A stretch of DNA of 64,000 nt from contig CM051520.1 of NCBI GenBank assembly GCA_028015205.1, forward strand, positions 32,975,528 to 33,039,527. The letters are read 5' to 3'. Shown in pieces: positions 59,186 to 64,000 of this stretch. The position numbers and the translations under genes were made by a program. The DNA comes from Mytilisepta virgata. Lineage: Eukaryota > Mollusca > Bivalvia > Mytilida > Mytilidae. The notes under the pieces are model-generated. The model made no database searches. It was not told the origin of the DNA and saw only the letters and a list, made by a program, of their open reading frames with translations. How positions within the stretch are numbered: position 1 is the first letter of the stretch; the number at the start of each line of letters is the position of its first letter.

Positions 59186-59625
59186 AATTTGCATACAAAA
59201 TTGACTTTTGCGACACAAAATTGACTTCTGTCACAAAAGTAAATTTTGTGTTAAATTTTCACTTCTGTCTAACAAAACTCAATTTTGTCAACACAAAAAA
59301 TAATTTTAATTACAAAATCACAGGATTCTAATTTAATCAACATGTTAACTCTGTACAAATTCAATTTTGTCTCACAAAATTGACTTTTGTGTTTTAATTT
59401 CCATATCAGGTAACAAAAGTCAATTTTGTATGCAAATAAGTTTATATTTGCATACCTATTTGACAAAAATGAATTTTGTCTACAAAAATGAATTTTGTCA
59501 TTACAAAATTGATGTTCTCATAAAACAAGTCTGTATCACATAGTTTTGTAAGACAAAAATGATTTTGTTATGACAGAATTGAATTTTGTGTACACAAAAT
59601 TGATTTTGATTACAAAAAGTTCATC
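59186..59625. repeat. Self-complementary minisatellite of CAAAATTG / CAATTTTG
   Basis: About twenty copies of ACAAAATTGA or TCAATTTTGT in alternating orientation, often joined as ACAAAATTGACTTTTGT. Neighbouring copies can pair. A few related words are at 57140-57180, before the 168-bp repeat element, so the tract may have been split by that insertion. Confidence 0.75.
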
Positions 59626-59858
59626 CGGCTCCCCGTAACTAAAAGTTTGCACTCCGTTCGTCCTAGAAAATTATCAATCTACACCGAACACCATATGCAT
59701 GATACAGCTCAGGATACTATATATATATCTTGCACAATTAACAAGTAATAGGAGGTTATAAGAGGTAAAATTATAATAACCACATGATTATAACCCATGT
59801 AGGAAAATAAAATGAGGTCTTATTTGTTTACTGAAAAGAACATAAATATTAAATTTGC

Positions 59859-59935
59859 CTTTACAATCCGATCCTGTGTACCCAAAGCAGCAGCCAATAT
59901 AGGAGCACATTCTGTATACCGGACTTCCGATTGGT
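59859..59935 (-). CDS. Exon resembling the C-terminal end of an EMI domain
   Basis: The acceptor TGTTTGTAG precedes 59935. The exon is 77 nt (phase 2 in, phase 1 out) and reads PIGSPVYRMCSYIGCCFGYT then GSDCK. The 'P-V-Y-R-x-C/x-x-x-x-C-C-x-G-Y-x-G-x-x-C' ending is typical of EMI domains (emilin, MEGF10-type proteins), which usually stand at the N-terminus before EGF repeats. That matches the order seen here. The junction to the intron reads AAAG|GCAAAT, a GC donor, which is a known minor class; no GT donor gives the right phase nearby. Phase 1 at its end fits the cbEGF exons. Upstream exons with the signal peptide and first half of EMI were not found. Confidence 0.6.
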
Positions 59936-60606
59936 CTACAAACAGAAGATCACCAAATAAATATATCATTTGTTAATTAAATAGATGTATACGTGATAAA
60001 TAGAAAAAGTAAAAATGAAATAAGAAGCGCTTTTAACGATGTTTATAATCTTGTTTAAAAAGTCGCCTTCAGAGTTGATATAATCTTTGTATTTATGTGT
60101 ATAATTATCAAAGATAAGGTATGACGTTAATCATTTAAAACAAAATACATTGTACTTCTACTATTCACTAAATAAGCACCGTCAGTTCCTTAAATGGTAT
60201 AGTTATCCGAAGCAAATCACCTCAATTTAAAAGTTCGCATAAATATCGTTCATTAGGTTGGTTTCTAGACCATAGTGTCTTACATAATCACGAGTCAGAT
60301 AAGTTTCATGCTAACTAGTGCGAATAATTTTTCGAGCTTCTATTGATTTTCACCTTACCATGAATTTTAATTGAGAAATTGGATACAACCTGATCAGTCA
60401 GGGGATCGACTTGTTTAAATCAGAATTGATCTGATGCTAATAAATCAGAAGTGACCAACGTGTATGCGTCAGAAAATATTTCGTCGATTTTCGCCGGTTC
60501 GAATATATTTCGGAATTTCCGCGTTGTTATTACTTCCACCAAGATGTTTTGATATTTGAAACTTCACTGGACATTGTAGCCATTTAAAACAATTGGAAAA
60601 GTCAAT

Positions 60607-60610
60607 ATGG
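60607..60610 (+). other. Candidate first coding exon end (ATGG|GTAAGT)
   Basis: CAATATGG is followed directly by the perfect donor GTAAGT. A has the -3 position and G the +4 position, a good start context, and the sequence upstream (60480-60600) is GC-richer and free of known repeats, as for a 5' untranslated region. A following exon would have to start in phase 1. The only strong-looking acceptor noticed (TTAATTTTCAG at 63482) gives a stop after 13 codons, so the call is weak. Confidence 0.25.
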
Positions 60611-63600
60611 GTAAGTGTTTTATAGGTTTTATACCATGTTTTCCTCGAAAATTAGATATTTTTTAATGTAACTTTGTCATCTTGTAGTGCCATAAATCGG
60701 TTTTTTTCAAAACATTTCATAATTTTTACACAATATTTAGAGATTTTTACATTTACCAGCGAATTTTGATGGAGGTTCACGACCTATAAATCAGGGTTCA
60801 CGGGGTTCAAAGATGGTCACTGTCAAATACTTTTGACTGCATTCTGACGCGTACATGTAACTTCATCGGAAAATCATATAAAAGGGAAATAACTCCGCCG
60901 GCCTTATATCTTTCTTGTTTCGGAGACCGTAAATTGATTTTATCTGTTTCTGACAGTGACCTGGATCAAGACAAAAAATATTGTGTTTAGATTACAAACA
61001 CTACCTTATATTTTTTGGGTGAAAATTAAACAAAAATATGTAGATATATTTCAAAAATTATTTATATCATATTTTATGAATAAAAATTCCTTTTAGTTTG
61101 ATTTTGGTAATAGACCCTCAATATTTTTTTCCGATTTTTTTTTAATTTGAATTGTGAAAAATGTGTTTTGATGGAATATTATTAGTATTTTATAAAATTT
61201 TATTTTCTTGTGTAAATATAATTAGTCAAATATATTTAGGGAAGGATCATAATGTTCGCGTGTCCTTCCTAAAAACTATATCATTCTAAGTAAAACAAAA
61301 TAAAAGAAAGTTACAATTAACATGTGATTAAGGTTCTATACAGACGCATCAGCACCAATCTCAAAATGAAATAGAAACATAAAAAAAAAACATGTCAAAT
61401 AAATGATGTTTTAATAAAAAAGATTTTTAGATATATTTCCAAAATGCATTACCATTCATTTTTTTTTAAATGGAAAACATCTGAATAAAAGGAATTATAC
61501 GTTTATATAAAACATCTATAGTACTGTGTATTCGTACTTAGGTACTGTATGGTCATGTGATGGTGATGGTAGATTACTCGCATCATTATCATAACACGGT
61601 ACTGATCTGTTTCACCTCATTAATATCTATTAACAGCTAATACAAGCTAATCTCACAAATTAGTGTCAATCAATCACTACAAGAGTTAAATTGTTTACTC
61701 CCTTAATCATTTTGTTAATTCGAAACTGATACTTATAAATTCATTCAAGGCTGTGCAGTTGTGTCATATGCGTATCTATTATTTCCATATAACTCTCAAC
61801 TTGGTTGTTTGTAAGTCTGTAGTTTTATTAAATTGTTTAATGTGAATACAATTGAATATTAATTATTTTCTTATAGCAGGAAAAACTGAGATATTCACCT
61901 ATATAAGAAATTAAAAATAGGAACCGTTCTTAATTTTCTTTTCTCCTTTAGAAAACTGATATCTTATTAAAACCTAATTTTATATGTACCCTTGTACAAC
62001 ATTTATTAGCACTGAAATCGTTAGGCCCGTGTCGGTCAAGGCTCAAATCTTATTTATGAATTCTACACGATATATCATTTATTTTTTTCTATTTCATTTT
62101 TATTTCTATTCTTAATTTAATTTTTTTTTTTTTTGTATTGCTAGCACCTTATGGGTGTATATTTATTAAAAAAAATATATGTATATTTCTAAAAATGAGT
62201 CATCAAGACTAAGATTGAGGGGTAAAATCGAGCAGATTGTTTTAAATTTAAATACAATTCACGCACCATTTATTATGTTCAACAAGCAAAAACGATCTGT
62301 AATAGCGTACATGAGAAATAATTTCTTCATGGGACAAAAGCATAGTGTAATGAACCAATGACAAGTGGACATGAGGCCTAGGAAGTGACATTGGATTCTC
62401 GAAATTATTTTTCACATCGTCAATGAGCCTGCACGCACGTCCAACTCTTTTAATTATATTCCAGGTGATATTCGATCCTGCCATATACACATGATATAAG
62501 TCAAATGGTTGTTTAATAAACTGTAATTAAAAGATTAATATTTATTGTACATGCCAAATTGTCCATCCTATTATCTTGCTAATTCCCAATCACGTGTTAA
62601 GTGTTATAACGATCAATAGCAAACCGATAAGAATTCAAGTAAGAGAGAAGATAATAGATTTTGTACAGATGGATGAAAAAAAATTAAATCATTTTTGAAT
62701 CTTTTCGAAACATATTTGACATGGTGAAGACAGAAATTAGTAAATTTGGTACTGGTCTTCCTACGTTAGTAATTGTGTATTAAGACAACGGATCTAGTTC
62801 TGTTTTAACTCAAAGTTTAGTTATGTTAATTAAGTATTGTTTTTTCACGGTTTCAAAGTTTCCTTTGATCAATCCCTCCTACCATTTCCTTTAAAACAAT
62901 ACTTACCCTAAGAAAGAGTAACGCCATTGATTTGTGAATGTTTTATGAAATCACAAACGTTTTCATCATGCAATATCCACAGAAATCAGATGTTCAAATA
63001 CAAATATGTATAAAAAAGGAGCCATGTTGGTTGGACGGCTAAACCCAAACGAGAAGCTGATACATGTAAAACAAAATATGAAGGCACAGTTTTTCTTTTT
63101 GTGTTTTTTTTTCGTTTGTTGTTTTTATACTATCTTAATTTTTTTTAGCTAGTACATGTAGTTGGTAATAGTTATTTCACCTCTTCATTTTTTTCCATTT
63201 TTTTCTATATAGATTCACATTTATAAAGATAAATTGTGAAGTCATTTCTCTTTCGATTTTAATGCAGTTGTCACTATGATAACAAAAACCAGAAATTTAA
63301 TTGTCTATTTCTTCTGACAGATCTGAAATGCATTAACATAATTACAATGGTTTATTTACGAACAAAAATTATGATTTACATTTCCTTATATATCAATCAA
63401 ATTTATGACGCCAAAATTTTTCTTTTTAATTAAGTTGTTGTAACTTTTCACTATTATTTATAAATAAGCAATTAATTTTCAGATGATTTGCTTCCCTATC
63501 CGATGTGTAACAAGAAAAATTAGACAACAGCGATGCAAAAATCAACAGAAATTTAAAAACACGTCAGTAAATTTTCTTTCGGCCCCTCGATACCCATTAT

Positions 63601-64000
63601 TGCATCTTTGGTGGCCTTGGGGTAATAGTTGGTATCTCGGGGACAGTAAACATATTATTACTCTCACACCCAGTCAATAACATATAATTTATTACTTGTC
63701 TTGTAGTACTCTATGTTGTGCACTCTATTTCAGTATCAAAACATGGTGCTTTGAGGGAAAATGTATACAATGTGAACGTATTGTGGAATCACGCATCCGA
63801 ATTTTAAAAGTCAATCTCCATGGAGAAATGTAGTCCGAGATTCATATGACATCAATCTGTCGGTTTTATAACAAGTTATCCATTAAGCGTCACGTCTGAT
63901 TTAATGGGCCATTTACGCACATTTCTATACAATTACTGTACTGTCCCTTTGTCTTGCTAGAAGTGATAAGAAAAAATAAAAGGACTGGATTGTAGTAACA
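60611..64000. other. No gene recognised
   Basis: AT-rich. Frames at 62179-62361 (plus), 62248-62490 (minus) and 63483-63680 (plus) were inspected: they have no recognisable motif or convincing splice sites. No tandem repeat or transposon end was seen. It may be intron of a plus-strand gene starting at 60607 or upstream intron of the EMI/EGF gene. Confidence 0.4.

Noticed and set aside
62179..62490. Overlapping 60- and 80-codon frames on opposite strands
   Set aside because: No recognisable motif, no convincing splice sites and mutual overlap.
63483..63680. 65-codon frame directly after a good acceptor (TTAATTTTCAG)
   Set aside because: The phase needed for joining to the ATGG at 60607 stops after 13 codons; the remaining frame has no protein-like features.

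Overview
The window is animal nuclear DNA, AT-rich, with split genes and very many interspersed repeats. The best guess is a marine bivalve of the mussel (Mytilidae) type. The basis is recognition from the sequence: the retroelement 3' tail at about 47.7-48.24 kb, the pearl-like elements with 166-bp core repeats, and the repeat starting near 2.66 kb all look like repeats I associate with bivalve genomes. No database search was made, so the taxon is an inference. No bacterial-style operons, rRNA, tRNA or CRISPR arrays were seen.

Two split genes can be supported, both on the minus strand. (1) A putative type I membrane protein runs from about 59.9 kb down to about 48.4 kb. It has an exon resembling the end of an EMI domain (59859-59935), six calcium-binding EGF-like exons of exactly 123 nt (55096 down to 50865), and a transmembrane exon with a basic stop-transfer tail (48448-48565). 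The junctions that link EMI, EGF and transmembrane exons are all phase 1. The EGF exons come in B-A pairs inside a roughly 1.76-kb unit present three times, introns included, which is a recent exon-shuffling expansion. (2) A secreted or membrane protein starts with a signal-peptide exon at 38852-38963, continues at 36967-37074, and may end at 30318-30511. Its function is not recognised.

Most of the rest is mobile DNA, often nested. At least six repeat families carry internal tandem units of about 128-170 bp, several with hairpins or short inverted repeats at their ends: 2.64-7.75 kb (C-tract array), the pearl-like family (3.35-7.38, 8.55-10.31, 31.88-33.56 and 34.02-35.08 kb), 11.66-16.35, 26.08-27.06, 43.03-43.90 and 57.14-58.32 kb. 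The pearl-like family shares a core with a YY1-like site. One copy is inserted in an older retroelement remnant whose empty site can be read from another copy in this window.

The most unusual object is a 3,247-bp element at 12661-15907. It has a 6-bp target duplication (TGTAAG), 5'-AG termini and long inverted repeats (657 and 509 bp) dense in ETS-, NRF1-, CRE- and E-box-like motifs. Inside are a degenerate telomere-like tract, a perfect 21-bp stem-loop, a broken C2H2 zinc-finger gene followed by two similar stem-loops, and a T-poor minisatellite. Its ends recall Polinton/Maverick elements, but no Polinton core gene is present.

Other elements: a TTAA-flanked element with GCGAAAA-rich inverted repeats (19.27-20.51 kb), a probable hAT-type element with a decayed 8-bp duplication (25.50-28.66 kb), three fold-back elements, reverse transcriptase pseudogenes (39.6-40.3, 46.0-48.24 kb) and a LINE-like coding fragment inside a pearl-like element (34.2 kb). 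Long stretches (16.35-18.7, 20.5-22.3, 40.3-43.0, 60.6-64 kb) hold nothing I can identify as genes.
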